DNA from: Pseudonocardia sp. SCN 73-27
GTDB lineage: Bacteria > Actinomycetota > Actinomycetes > Mycobacteriales > Pseudonocardiaceae
DNA: 55,839 bases
NCBI GenBank assembly: GCA_001725415.1
Contig: MEGH01000011.1
Coordinates: 123,871-179,709, forward strand
Direction: 5' to 3'
Position numbers and translations under genes: made by a program. This document shows positions 8,242-16,675 of this stretch, one piece after another (positions within the stretch are counted from its first letter, which is position 1; every line of letters begins with the position of its first letter). The notes beneath the pieces are model-generated. The model did not search any database and was not told the DNA's origin. It saw only the letters and a list, made by a program, of their open reading frames with translations.

Positions 8242-8817
8242 GTGCCCTACGAATCCGCTCCCTTAGGCCGCCGCCTCCTGGCCCGCGCGCTCGACCTCGC
8301 CATGTGTTGTGCCCTCGCTTTCGTGCTCGCGATTCCGGTGACGCTCGTCGGTCTGCCGTTCGTCCCTGTTCTCGACCGTGGGACGTGGGGATCGGTCGGC
8401 GCTGCGATCTGCCTGCTGCTTGCCTACGTCGCCCTTGAGCTCTTCCTGCTCGTCCGCCGCGATGGCCAGACGCTCGGCAAGGGGCTCGCTGGGTTGCGCG
8501 TCGTTCCCGTCTCGCCGACGGCGCCGCGTCTCACTCCCGCCGCTGCGCTCGTCCGGCTGGTGATCCTCTTGGCGCCCTTCGTGCTGATGGGCATCGCGGG
8601 TGGCCTCCGCAGCGCCGGCGGCGACGTTCTCGGCTACATCGGGGTGCTGGTCCTCGCCGTGTCCCTCGTCCTTGCCGCGGTCCCCGGTGTGCGACGCACG
8701 CTGCACGATCTCGTCGCCGGATCCCGGGTCGTCCGCGCCCCGCGACGCGGCATCGACCTCCGCAAGGACCTCGTCATGATGGTCCCCGGCCGCCGCGACC
8801 TCACGAAGGAGGTGTGA
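8242..8817 (+). CDS. RDD-family membrane protein
   Basis: A 191-residue protein with the RDD hallmarks: RLLARALD in the first helix, DGQTLGKGLAGLRVV after the second, and LHDLVAGSRVV near the end. Three to four membrane spans are predicted. Some family members act in ion or osmolyte transport, but most are uncharacterised. The GTG at 8242 is assigned because PLGRRLLARALD follows directly. Its 3' end overlaps the convergent dehydratase gene by 17 bases. Confidence 0.85.
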   Translation: MPYESAPLGRRLLARALDLAMCCALAFVLAIPVTLVGLPFVPVLDRGTWGSVGAAICLLLAYVALELFLLVRRDGQTLGKGLAGLRVVPVSPTAPRLTPAAALVRLVILLAPFVLMGIAGGLRSAGGDVLGYIGVLVLAVSLVLAAVPGVRRTLHDLVAGSRVVRAPRRGIDLRKDLVMMVPGRRDLTKEV

Positions 8818-9760
8818 CCCAGCGGCGGTGCGCGTCGAGATCGACGTTGCCGCCGCACACCACGGTCACCACGTGGCGGCCCGCGAACCTCGCGTGGTCC
8901 TCCAGGATCGCTGCGACGCCCAGCGCCCCGGAGGGCTCGACGACCAGGCCCGCGTGCTCGAACAGCATCCGCACCCCGGCGACGATCGACGCCTCCTCGA
9001 CGAGGACGGCGTCGTCGGCGACCTGTAGGAGGTCGTCGAGCACCGCGGGGATGGGGCGGCGACCGGCGACGCCGTCGGCGATCGTGGTCGTCGACTCAGT
9101 GGTGACGACCCGCCGCGCCCGGTAGGAGAGGGTCATCGCGGGGGCGCCGGCGGGCTGCACACAGACGACCTCGACGCCGGGCGCGAGCTCCTTCAGCACA
9201 TGCCCGATGCCGGTGGCCATGGCGCCGCCGCCGAGGGCGATCAGCACGACGTCGGCGGACGGCGCCTGCGCGACGATCTCCAGGCCGATGGTGGCCGCGC
9301 CCTCGCAGGTCTCGACGTCGAGGCTGTCCTCGACGAGCCGGATCCCGTCGCGGCGCGCGATGTGCGACGCCCGCTCCCGGGCGGAGTCGAAGTCGCCGTC
9401 GACCAGTTCGAGCCGGGCACCGAGGGCATGGATGCGATCGAGCTTCGCGGCCGGAGCGGAACGGGGGGCGACGACGGTGACGTCGAGACCGCGCCGCCGG
9501 CCCGACCATGCGAGGGCCTGGCCGAGGTTGCCCGCGCTCGCGCACACGACGTACCCGGAGCCGAGGCCGGCCGCGATCAGTTCGGTGCCGCGGCCCTTGA
9601 AGCTGCGCACCGGGTTGGCCGTCTCGAGCTTGACGCTCACCGCGCAACCGAGATCGGGCTCCAGCGCCTGGCAGCGGTACAGCGGGGTGTCGAGGTAGAC
9701 CGGGTCGACGACCCTGCGGGCCGCCTGGATCCGCTCGGTGTCGAGGCGGGTGTCCGGCAC
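8801..9760 (-). CDS. PLP-dependent threonine/serine dehydratase family protein
   Basis: A 319-residue fold-type II PLP enzyme. The Schiff-base lysine is K55 in VRSFKGRG, the SAGNLGQ loop binds substrate carboxylate, and the glycine loop ALGGGAMATG anchors the PLP phosphate. It lacks the C-terminal ACT domain of biosynthetic IlvA, so it resembles catabolic threonine dehydratase or serine racemase. The GTG at 9760 has TACCGT six bases upstream (9767-9772), indicating a leaderless message. Confidence 0.87.
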   Translation of the reverse strand: MPDTRLDTERIQAARRVVDPVYLDTPLYRCQALEPDLGCAVSVKLETANPVRSFKGRGTELIAAGLGSGYVVCASAGNLGQALAWSGRRRGLDVTVVAPRSAPAAKLDRIHALGARLELVDGDFDSARERASHIARRDGIRLVEDSLDVETCEGAATIGLEIVAQAPSADVVLIALGGGAMATGIGHVLKELAPGVEVVCVQPAGAPAMTLSYRARRVVTTESTTTIADGVAGRRPIPAVLDDLLQVADDAVLVEEASIVAGVRMLFEHAGLVVEPSGALGVAAILEDHARFAGRHVVTVVCGGNVDLDAHRRWVTPPS

Positions 9761-9780
9761 GGCCGCACGGTAGCGCGGGC

Positions 9781-10281
9781 TCAGGTGATGTCGGAGATCA
9801 TGGGGTCGGTCTCCTGGACCAGGGCGAGCCCGTCGACCGACGCGATGTCGTGGCTGGGCGTGTCGAACGCGTCCACGTTCATGTCGACGTCGATGTAGTG
9901 ACCGGTCGGGGTGCCGTCGTAGTGGATCTCCTGGAACTCGGCGGTGACCTGGTTGTCCTTGGCGGCGAGCCAGGTGACCTCGAAGGACTGGATCGTCTGG
10001 CCGTGGGGGACGATCGTGCCGACGGGCGGCCCGGAGTCGAGGCCCTTGTCGTCGAGGTAGTTCCCGGTGATCCCGACGAGCTCGAGCTCCGTGTCGGCTG
10101 TGGGGTCCCAGTTCCAGAAGATGAATCCCTTGGTGAAGCCGACGTTCCGGGCGGCGCTCGTGCTCGCGGCGGCGTGCTGGTCGTTGACGTCTCCGACTCT
10201 CGTCCCGCGCGCCCGCCGCGCCCCTCGGCCGACCGGCGGTCCCGGATGACGACGCCGACGTGGTCCGATCGACGGACCCAC
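9781..10281 (-). CDS. Hypothetical protein, start uncertain
   Basis: The C-terminal about 115 residues look like a real domain rich in beta strands (FIFWNWDPTADTELELVGITG, then QSFEVTWLAAKDNQ and HYIDVDMNVDAFD). The first about 50 residues after the chosen GTG (10281) are Arg/Pro-rich and unlike a folded domain. A longer frame would enter the tRNA gene and is impossible. The AGGAGG directly abuts this GTG, so spacing is poor, and a terminator lies just upstream. The gene may be 5'-truncated or frameshifted. No family is recognised. Confidence 0.5.
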   Translation of the reverse strand: MGPSIGPRRRRHPGPPVGRGARRARGTRVGDVNDQHAAASTSAARNVGFTKGFIFWNWDPTADTELELVGITGNYLDDKGLDSGPPVGTIVPHGQTIQSFEVTWLAAKDNQVTAEFQEIHYDGTPTGHYIDVDMNVDAFDTPSHDIASVDGLALVQETDPMISDIT

Positions 10282-10296
10282 CCTCCTGAAAGAACG

Positions 10297-10331
10297 AACG
10301 CCGGGCGCTCCCTGTGCGGGGGCCCGGCGTT
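10297..10331 (-). terminator. Intrinsic terminator after tRNA-Ser(CGA)
   Basis: AACGCCGGGC (10297-10306) and GCCCGGCGTT (10322-10331) form a perfect 10-bp stem. On the minus strand it is followed by a T-rich TCGTTCTTTC. It lies directly downstream of the tRNA. Confidence 0.8.
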
Positions 10332-10345
10332 TCGCCTGTTCAGGC

Positions 10346-10435
10346 TGGCGGTAGCGGTGGGATTTGAACCCACGGAGGGCGTGAACCCTCACACGCTTTC
10401 GAGGCGTGCTCCTTCGGCCGCTCGGACACGCTACC
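10346..10435 (-). tRNA. tRNA-Ser(CGA), CCA encoded
   Basis: The acceptor stem is GGTAGCG / CGCTACC with discriminator G and encoded CCA (10346-10348). The anticodon loop CCTCGAAAG gives CGA. A long variable arm and the T-loop GGTTCAAATCC mark it as a serine tRNA. It decodes UCG, a frequent codon in this genome. Confidence 0.95.
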
Positions 10436-10445
10436 GCCGACGAGC

Positions 10446-10913
10446 TTACCCGGCCCCCTCCACGACCCCGGCGCCGGGGAGGTCTCGTTGCGCGGCACGC
10501 CAGGCGTCGAAGCCGATCTTGACGAGGCTGACCTGGTCGAGGCCGTCGAGGGCGGCGACGGGGACCCAGGCGGCGGCGTCGCTGGAGCCGCCGATCTCGT
10601 TGCGCAGCGTCCCGCCGACGACGGTTCCGGAGTAGACGATGCGGATCCCGTGGTGGTCCATCTCGGCACCGGTGACGTGGTCACGGACGAGGTGGATGGA
10701 GTCGACGGTGAGGAGGTCGTCGACGCGGACCTCGAGGCCGGTCTCCTCCTCGGCCTCGCGGACGGCGGTGTCGGCGGGGTGTTCGCCGTGTTCGATGCCG
10801 CCGCCGGGGAGGGTCCAGCGTGATCCGAGGCGGGGGTTCAGCCTGCTGAGCAGGACCTGTCCGTCCTCGACGCAGACGACATAGGCAGCGGCACGCTGCA
10901 CGCGGGAGGGCAC
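10446..10913 (-). CDS. NUDIX hydrolase
   Basis: A 155-residue protein with a complete Nudix box at residues 38-60 (GGIEHGE, then REAEEETGL), fitting Gx5Ex7REUxEExGU. Such enzymes hydrolyse nucleoside diphosphates linked to another moiety. The substrate is not predictable here. The GTG at 10913 has TAGGGT six bases upstream (10920-10925), suggesting leaderless transcription. It is encoded next to the tRNA-Ser and tadA genes. Confidence 0.9.
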   Translation of the reverse strand: MPSRVQRAAAYVVCVEDGQVLLSRLNPRLGSRWTLPGGGIEHGEHPADTAVREAEEETGLEVRVDDLLTVDSIHLVRDHVTGAEMDHHGIRIVYSGTVVGGTLRNEIGGSSDAAAWVPVAALDGLDQVSLVKIGFDAWRAAQRDLPGAGVVEGAG

Positions 10914-10938
10914 GCGGCAACCCTATCGACGGCCCGGA

Positions 10939-11400
10939 TCAGCGTCGCTCGGTGAAGAACTCCTGCAGCAGCGCCGCGCACTCGTCGGCCAGGATTCCGG
11001 CGACGACCTCGGGGCGGTGGTTGAGGCGGCGGTCGCGCAGGACGTCCCACAGGGAGCCGACGGCGCCGGTCCTCTGCTCCCACGCCCCGAACACGACGCG
11101 GGGGATCCGGGAGAGCCAGATCGCCCCGGCGCACATGGTGCATGGCTCCAGGGTCACGACGAGGGTGCACTGCTCGAGCCGCCACTCCCCCACGGCCGCG
11201 GCGGAGGCGCGCAGGGCGAGGACCTCGGCGTGGGCGGTGGGGTCGCCGAGGGCTTCGCGGGCGTTGCAGGCGGCCGCGACCTCGGCACCCGCGGAGTCGA
11301 CGACGATCGCGCCGATGGGGACGTCACCGGTCGCGAGCGCGCCGCGGGCGACGTCGAGGGCGCGGCGGACGAGCAGTTCGTCGGACGGAGCGGGGATCAC
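10939..11400 (-). CDS. tadA: tRNA-specific adenosine-34 deaminase
   Basis: A 153-residue cytidine/adenosine deaminase-fold enzyme that converts A34 to inosine in tRNA-Arg(ACG). The zinc ligands and catalytic Glu are visible: H57-A-E59 and C87-T-M-C90 in LEPCTMCAGAI. It is translated nine bases after the tadA-associated gene, forming a two-gene operon. The same pair exists in mycobacteria. Confidence 0.95.
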   Translation of the reverse strand: MIPAPSDELLVRRALDVARGALATGDVPIGAIVVDSAGAEVAAACNAREALGDPTAHAEVLALRASAAAVGEWRLEQCTLVVTLEPCTMCAGAIWLSRIPRVVFGAWEQRTGAVGSLWDVLRDRRLNHRPEVVAGILADECAALLQEFFTERR

Positions 11401-11409
11401 CGGGCGGGC

Positions 11410-11922
11410 TCAGCGGCCGCCGACGACCTCGGCGAGCGCGTCGGCGAAGCCGCAGCGGCGGGCGATGGTGGCGAGCTGCTCGTCGGGGTAGAGCTCGAGC
11501 TCGCCGACGAGGACCTCGAGCTCGTCGGCGGGCAGGCCGAGGTCGGAGAGGATGCCGAGGTCGCCCTCGGGCCAGAGCGCGTCCTCGCCCTCGGCGGGGA
11601 GGTCGACGCGCAGGAGGTCGAGGACGTCGGCGGCGACGTCGTAGTCGAGGGCGGCGACGGCGTCGGACACGAGCATCGACACCCCGCCGGGGGCGGGCCG
11701 CAGGAGGACGAAGAACTCGTCGTCGACGTCGAGGAGACCGACGACGGCGCCGGTGGAACGTTGGGCGCGCAGCTCGGTGATGGCGGCGTCGAGGTCGACG
11801 AGGGCGGCGGGGTCGAGCCGGGCGCAGCGCCAGCGGCCTTCCTCGCGGATCGCCGCGACCGCGTATCCGGGCAGGGCCTGGTCACGCGTGTCGTCGCGCG
11901 CTTGGACGCTCTGCACCGCCAT
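11410..11922 (-). CDS. TadA-associated protein
   Basis: A 170-residue acidic protein (many Glu/Asp, e.g. LLRVDLPAEGEDALWPEGDLG). It is always found beside tadA in actinobacteria as far as I recall, and its biochemical role is unknown. The ATG at 11922 (MAVQSVQARDD) is preferred because TACCGT lies six bases upstream (11929-11934), a leaderless promoter. A much longer frame upstream is the antisense shadow of the amidohydrolase and amidase genes. Confidence 0.88.
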   Translation of the reverse strand: MAVQSVQARDDTRDQALPGYAVAAIREEGRWRCARLDPAALVDLDAAITELRAQRSTGAVVGLLDVDDEFFVLLRPAPGGVSMLVSDAVAALDYDVAADVLDLLRVDLPAEGEDALWPEGDLGILSDLGLPADELEVLVGELELYPDEQLATIARRCGFADALAEVVGGR

Positions 11923-12036
11923 ACGTCTACGGTAGGCCCGTCGCCCTGTGTGGTCCACGCCACAGCCATAACTTCGCCGTTCCGTCACCCGGTGGAAGTG
12001 CACCCGATCAGGTCCCGGCAGTGCGAGGATCGGCGC

Positions 12037-13257
12037 ATGTCCCCGGCCGACGAGCGTCTCGCCGACCTCCACCGGCGTGCCCGCGCCGTCCAGCCGCGGA
12101 CGGTGACGTTGCGCCGTGCACTGCACCGGCGGCCCGAGATCGGGTTGCGGTTGCCGCGGACGCAGGAGGCCGTGCTGGGTGCGCTGGCCGACCTGCCGGT
12201 GCGTGTGCACCTGGGGCGGGAGGTGTCGTCGGTGGTCGCGGTGCTGGAGGGTGCGCGGCCGGGGCCGACGGTGCTGCTGCGCGGGGACATGGACGCGCTG
12301 CCGCTGCAGGAGGACTCGGGGGTCGCGTTCTCGTCGACGGTCGACGGGGCGATGCACGCGTGCGGGCACGACGTGCACGTCGCGATGCTGGCGTCGGCGG
12401 CGCGGCTGCTCGCGGAGTCGCGCGACGCGCTGGCGGGCCGGGTGTTGTTCATGTTCCAGCCGGGCGAGGAGGGCTTCCACGGCGCCAGGTACATGATCGA
12501 CGAGGGGCTGCTGGGGCCGGGTGGCCCGGCGGGGATGCCGGAGTCGGCGTTCGCACTGCACGTGAGCGCGACCGTGCCGAGCGGTGACGTGCACACGCGG
12601 CCGGGCCCGATCATGGCGGCGGCCGACACCCTGCACGTGACGGTGACGGGCCGCGGCGGCCACGCGTCGGCACCCCACGACGCCGTCGATCCGGTGCCCG
12701 CGGCCGCGGCGATGGTGGGGGCGTTGCAGACGATGCTGACCCGCCGCGTCGACACCCATCAGCCGGCGGTGCTGACGATCGCGCGGATCGCGGCGGGCAC
12801 GACGAACAACGTCATCCCGGAGACGGCCGAGATGGAGGGCACGCTGCGGACGATGTCCGAGCCCGTCCGTCGCATGCTGCACGAGGAGGTCCAGCGGGTG
12901 TGCCGGTACACGGCGATGGCGCACGGCTGCGAGGCCGAGGTGCGGATCGGCTCCGGCTACCCGGTGACGTCGAACGACCGGCAGGCGGCGGCGCAGGTGT
13001 CCGACCTGGGCAGGCGGCTCGTGGGGGCGCGGCGGACCGTCGAGATGCCCGACCCGATCATGGGTGCCGAGGACTTCTCCTACGTGCTGCGCGAGGTGCC
13101 GGGGGCGCTGGCGTTCCTGGGTGCCTGCCCGCCGGGGATCGATCCCTGCGAGGCGGCGTCGAACCACTCCAACCGCGTGGTGTTCGACGAGGCGGCGATG
13201 GCCACGGGCGTCGCGCTCTATGCAGGCCTCGCGCTGGAGGCGCTCGCGCCGGCGTGA
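12037..13257 (+). CDS. M20 family metallo-amidohydrolase
   Basis: A 406-residue zinc amidohydrolase of the hippurate/N-acyl-amino-acid hydrolase type. The metal-binding motifs are in order: GDMDALPLQE (about 83-92), HACGHDVH with C109/H111, and GEEGFHG with E144/E145. A central dimerisation lid (GRGGHASAPHDAVDPV) follows. It cleaves N-acyl or N-aryl amide bonds of amino acids. The ATG at 12037 is 11 residues before the conserved LHRRAR. A GAGGAT element 6 bases upstream may be its -10. Confidence 0.9.
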   Translation: MSPADERLADLHRRARAVQPRTVTLRRALHRRPEIGLRLPRTQEAVLGALADLPVRVHLGREVSSVVAVLEGARPGPTVLLRGDMDALPLQEDSGVAFSSTVDGAMHACGHDVHVAMLASAARLLAESRDALAGRVLFMFQPGEEGFHGARYMIDEGLLGPGGPAGMPESAFALHVSATVPSGDVHTRPGPIMAAADTLHVTVTGRGGHASAPHDAVDPVPAAAAMVGALQTMLTRRVDTHQPAVLTIARIAAGTTNNVIPETAEMEGTLRTMSEPVRRMLHEEVQRVCRYTAMAHGCEAEVRIGSGYPVTSNDRQAAAQVSDLGRRLVGARRTVEMPDPIMGAEDFSYVLREVPGALAFLGACPPGIDPCEAASNHSNRVVFDEAAMATGVALYAGLALEALAPA

Positions 13258-13308
13258 CCTGGGCAACCCGCGCTCGGGTCCGGCGGGCCGGGGTAGCAAG
13301 CTTGCGCG

Positions 13309-14652
13309 GTGGCCCTCTCGATCCGTGACCTGTCGCTCGCCCTGCGATCCCGTGAGCTCTCCCCGACCGAGCACCTGCGCGACACACTGGAGCGGTTGCG
13401 CGGCGACACCACGAACTCGGTGGTCACCCTCGACGAGGAGCGTGCGCTGGCCGCCGCCGCCACGGCCACCGACGAGATCTCCCGCGGCGAGTGGCGCGGC
13501 CCACTGCACGGCGTCGCGGTCGGGGTGAAGGACCTCGTCGACATGGAGGGCCTGCAGACGCTCTGCGGGTCCAACGTCATGGCCGACTCGCCGCCCGCCA
13601 CCGCCGACGCCCCGATCGTGACGCGGCTGCGCGAGGCCGGCGCGGTCGTCGTCGCGAAGCTGCACACGCAGGAGTTCGCCTACGGGCCCACGGGCGACAC
13701 CTCGGCGTCCGGGCCGGCGCTCAACCCGCACGACCCGACCCGCATCACCGGCGGCTCGTCGTCCGGCCCGGCGGCGTCCGTCGCGGCCGGCCACCTGGCG
13801 TTGACGATCGGCACCGACACGGGCGCGAGCGTCCGCACCCCGGCGGCACTGTGCGGGGTCGTCGGGCTGAAGCCGACGCGGGGGGTGCTGCCCAAGGAGG
13901 GCGTGTTCCCGCTGTCGGACACCTACGACCACGTCGGGCTCCTCACCGGCGACACGCACTCGGCGAGCGTCGCGTGGGACGTCCTGAGCCGCGCCGGCGG
14001 CACCGGCGGCGGCATCCAGCAGCCCGGCGTCTCGGGCGTGCGGGTCGGGGTCCTCACCGACGCGTACTGGCAGGCCACCGACCCGGGCACCCGCGCCAAC
14101 GTCGCCGAGGCGGTCGCGCTGCTGGAGAAGCAGGGCGCGCAGATCACCGAGATCTCGACGCCGATGGCCGACCGCTTCGCCAAGACCTACTTCGACATCT
14201 GCAACGCCGAGGCCTACGCGACGCACCGAGCCTGGCTCAAGACGCGGCGCAGCGACTACCAGCCCGGCACGCTCGAGCGGCTGGAGCCCAACGACCACAT
14301 CACCGCGTCGGAGTACGTCGACGCCCAGCGCGCCCGGCTTCGGCTGACCACCGCGATGCGGCAGGCCTGCGACGCCGTCGACGTCCTCGTCCTGGCGACG
14401 ACCCGCCAGCCGGCCACCCCGCTGCACGCGACGACCGTGCCGATCGACGGGAAGAACGCGCCCGTCCGGATGGGGCTGCTGGAGCTGACCATGCCGTTCA
14501 ACGTGACGGGATGGCCCGCGGTGTCGGTTCCCGGCCCCTCGCCGGCCGCCGACGGGCAGTTCGCGGGCCTGCCCGTCGGCGTGCAGGTCGTCGGCGTGCG
14601 GCTGGAGGAGCGCGGCGTGCTGCGGGTGGCGGCCGCGATCGAACGCGCCTGA
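13309..14652 (+). CDS. Amidase signature (AS) family hydrolase
   Basis: A 447-residue amidase with the Ser-cisSer-Lys triad visible: K74 (VGVKDLVD), S151 (TGGSSSGP) and S174 (DTGASVRTPA). It hydrolyses amide bonds; the substrate is unknown. GatA is less likely, because no gatC or gatB is nearby. The GTG at 13309 lies just behind the palindrome GCAAGCTTGC (13297-13306). The next gene, tyrA, starts 23 bases downstream. Confidence 0.9.
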   Translation: MALSIRDLSLALRSRELSPTEHLRDTLERLRGDTTNSVVTLDEERALAAAATATDEISRGEWRGPLHGVAVGVKDLVDMEGLQTLCGSNVMADSPPATADAPIVTRLREAGAVVVAKLHTQEFAYGPTGDTSASGPALNPHDPTRITGGSSSGPAASVAAGHLALTIGTDTGASVRTPAALCGVVGLKPTRGVLPKEGVFPLSDTYDHVGLLTGDTHSASVAWDVLSRAGGTGGGIQQPGVSGVRVGVLTDAYWQATDPGTRANVAEAVALLEKQGAQITEISTPMADRFAKTYFDICNAEAYATHRAWLKTRRSDYQPGTLERLEPNDHITASEYVDAQRARLRLTTAMRQACDAVDVLVLATTRQPATPLHATTVPIDGKNAPVRMGLLELTMPFNVTGWPAVSVPGPSPAADGQFAGLPVGVQVVGVRLEERGVLRVAAAIERA

Positions 14653-14675
14653 CCCCCCGCGTACCGTTCCGCCGC

Positions 14676-15623
14676 ATGGGTGAGCGTGCGCTGTGCGTCG
14701 TCGGGACCGGGCTGATCGGCGGCTCGCTGATCCGGGCCGCCGACAAGGCCGGGCGGGCCGTGTGGGGCACGAGCGCGTCGGAGGGCACGGCCGAGCAGGC
14801 CCGTGCCGACGGCTACGACGTCACCACCGACCTCGACGCCGCACTGCGCCGGGCCGTCGAGGCCGACGCGCTCGTCGTGCTCGCGACCCCGCTGCCCGCC
14901 CTGCCCGACGTGCTGCGCCGCGTCGATGAGGTCGCGCCGACGGTCCGGCTGACCGACGCCGTCAGCGTCAAGGTCGCTGTCGCCGACGAGGTCGCCCGCT
15001 ACGCACCGCAGGCCCGCTACGTCGGCGGCCACCCCATGGCCGGCACCGCCGAGTCGGGGTGGGCCGCCGGCACCGCCGGGCTGTTCACCGGCGCGCCCTG
15101 GGTCGTCGTCTCCGACGACGGCGCCGACCTCGACGTGTGGGCCGACGTCGCCGAGCTCGCCTGGGCCTGCGGATCGCACGTCGTCCCCGCGGCGGCCGAC
15201 GAGCACGACCTCGCCGTCGCCCGGATCAGCCACCTGCCGCACCTGCTCGCCGCCGTGCTCGCGGCCGTCGGCGCCGGCGAACCCGACGACGACCTCCCCC
15301 TCGCGTTGTCCGCCAGCTCGTTCGCCGACGGCACCCGCGTCGCCGGCACCCGCCCCGAGCTCGTCCTCGCCATGTGCGAGGGCAACCGCGACGCCCTGCT
15401 CGCCGCCGTCGACGAAGCCCTCGGCCGGCTCGGCGCCATGCGCGGGGCACTCGCGTCGACGGGCGGGCTCGCCGCCACCGTGAAGGCCGGCTACCTCGCG
15501 CGGCAACGCTGGGCGGCCACCCGCGAACCGCTCACCGAGCACGTGACGCTCCGCCCCGGCATCCTGCCCGAGCTGCGGGAGCTGGGCAGGCGCGGCGACG
15601 TGATCGTCGGCTGGGCCGACTGA
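14676..15623 (+). CDS. tyrA: Prephenate dehydrogenase
   Basis: A 315-residue enzyme that oxidatively decarboxylates prephenate to 4-hydroxyphenylpyruvate for tyrosine synthesis. The N-terminal Rossmann motif is VVGTGLIGGS (8-17). The family motifs VGGHPMAGT with its catalytic His, and HLPHLLAAVLA, are present. No C-terminal ACT domain is seen. The ATG at 14676 has TACCGT eight bases upstream (14662-14667), so it may be transcribed leaderless. Proximity to tadA matches mycobacterial order. Confidence 0.93.
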   Translation: MGERALCVVGTGLIGGSLIRAADKAGRAVWGTSASEGTAEQARADGYDVTTDLDAALRRAVEADALVVLATPLPALPDVLRRVDEVAPTVRLTDAVSVKVAVADEVARYAPQARYVGGHPMAGTAESGWAAGTAGLFTGAPWVVVSDDGADLDVWADVAELAWACGSHVVPAAADEHDLAVARISHLPHLLAAVLAAVGAGEPDDDLPLALSASSFADGTRVAGTRPELVLAMCEGNRDALLAAVDEALGRLGAMRGALASTGGLAATVKAGYLARQRWAATREPLTEHVTLRPGILPELRELGRRGDVIVGWAD

Positions 15624-15644
15624 CTCTCGCTGTGTGACGCGCCG

Positions 15645-16238
15645 TCAGGCGACCGGCTCGATCGCCCCGACCCGGCGCGCCAGCCCCGGGTAGTGGGCCA
15701 CGATGCCGTCGGCGTCGACCGTCAGATCGGCGCTGAAGTCGCCCGAGCTGAAGTTGACCACAGCGGGCGACGTCCCGTCGGACACCGAGACCGTCCGGTA
15801 GCGCTGGTCGACCAGCTCCACCGACAACGACGGCAGCGACACGAACAGCACCGGGATCACATGGTCCCCGGGCTCCAGGTGCAGGTTCAGCCGGCGGATC
15901 GGCAGCGTGTTGAACAGCGGGCTGCGTTCGAGGTCGACGTCCACCGCCCCGCCGAAGTCGGACCGGGTGCTGCCCGAGCCGTCGTCGAGCAGCCAGTAGC
16001 CGTCCTCGGTGCGGTTCATCGTGAGGTGCCGCTCCCGGTCGGCCGTCGCCGCCGTGACCGACAACCGCTCCACGACCCGGTCCTCGTTGACGGTCAACCG
16101 GTACGACGAGGTGAGCTCACCGTTCGGGCCGGTGCGCACGACCCGGCCGAGGGCGCGGAACCCCGTCTGTCCGATCAGGACCCGGGCACCCTCCAGGGCG
16201 ACCTCGTCCTCGGCCTGCCACGTCACCATGCCGCTCAT
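15645..16238 (-). CDS. Putative glycolipid-binding (PF06475-like) protein
   Basis: A 197-residue all-beta protein with no signal peptide. The pattern (RTGPNGELTSSYRLTVNEDRVVERL, then YWLLDDGSGS and DVDLERSPLFNTLPIRRL) matches the putative glycolipid-binding domain family. The function of the family is poorly defined. The start at 16238 is supported by GGGAG upstream. It is convergent with tyrA, with a 21-base gap. Confidence 0.75.
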   Translation of the reverse strand: MSGMVTWQAEDEVALEGARVLIGQTGFRALGRVVRTGPNGELTSSYRLTVNEDRVVERLSVTAATADRERHLTMNRTEDGYWLLDDGSGSTRSDFGGAVDVDLERSPLFNTLPIRRLNLHLEPGDHVIPVLFVSLPSLSVELVDQRYRTVSVSDGTSPAVVNFSSGDFSADLTVDADGIVAHYPGLARRVGAIEPVA

Positions 16239-16347
16239 CGCACTCGCACTCCCTCGCCAGAGCTCGGTCGGCGCTGCGCGCAGGCGCTGTGTCGATCTTG
16301 CACTCGCCGAGGCTCGCTCATCATGAACACGGTAGCCGGTACGGAGC

Positions 16348-16384
16348 GTCCGCTCCCGCCGAGGGGAACCCGGTGGGAGCGGAC
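16348..16384 (-). terminator. Hairpin terminator after the antitoxin-like gene
   Basis: GTCCGCTCCC (16348-16357) pairs perfectly with GGGAGCGGAC (16375-16384). Three further pairs inside the stem include one G-T. It lies just beyond the 3' end of the antitoxin-like gene on the minus strand and has no strong T tract. Confidence 0.6.
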
Positions 16385-16406
16385 ACCGTCACGTCATCAC
16401 ACCTGG

Positions 16407-16601
16407 TCACTGACCGGGAGCGGGCTGTTCGGGGTCGGGCACGAAGTCCTTGATCTTGCCGACGACCATGTCGACCTGCTCGTCGTGGCCGAACCTGTCC
16501 TTGACGACCTCACCGAGCTTCACGGCGCCGTCCTCGATCTTGTCGCCGTGCTCGTTGAGCAGTTCCTCCGCCTTGCCCTTGAGTGCGTCGAAGTCCACCA
16601 C
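16407..16601 (-). CDS. MT0933-type antitoxin-like small protein
   Basis: A 64-residue acidic helical protein (VVDFDALKGKAEELLNEHGD, then VDMVVGKIKDFVPDP). It matches the MT0933/Rv0909 antitoxin-like family in length and its KGKAEEL and HGDKIEDG motifs. No toxin gene is adjacent, so a toxin-antitoxin role is doubtful; the family also resembles CsbD-type stress proteins. The GTG at 16601 has an AAGGGGGC ribosome binding site; a second GTG follows one codon later. Confidence 0.8.
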   Translation of the reverse strand: MVDFDALKGKAEELLNEHGDKIEDGAVKLGEVVKDRFGHDEQVDMVVGKIKDFVPDPEQPAPGQ

Positions 16602-16675
16602 GTCTGAGCCCCCTTCTCGAGCTGTCGGGGGACATCCTGGCGCCTGACACGATCGGGTGTCAGCACCCGGTGGGC

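Noticed and set aside
11410-14427. 1005-codon minus-strand frame
   Set aside because: Only the last 170 residues (TadA-associated protein) are real. The rest is antisense to the amidohydrolase and amidase genes.
16363-16391. GGGAAC...CGTC as a second ECF promoter
   Set aside because: It overlaps the loop and arm of a terminator hairpin and points into the 3' end of a convergent gene.
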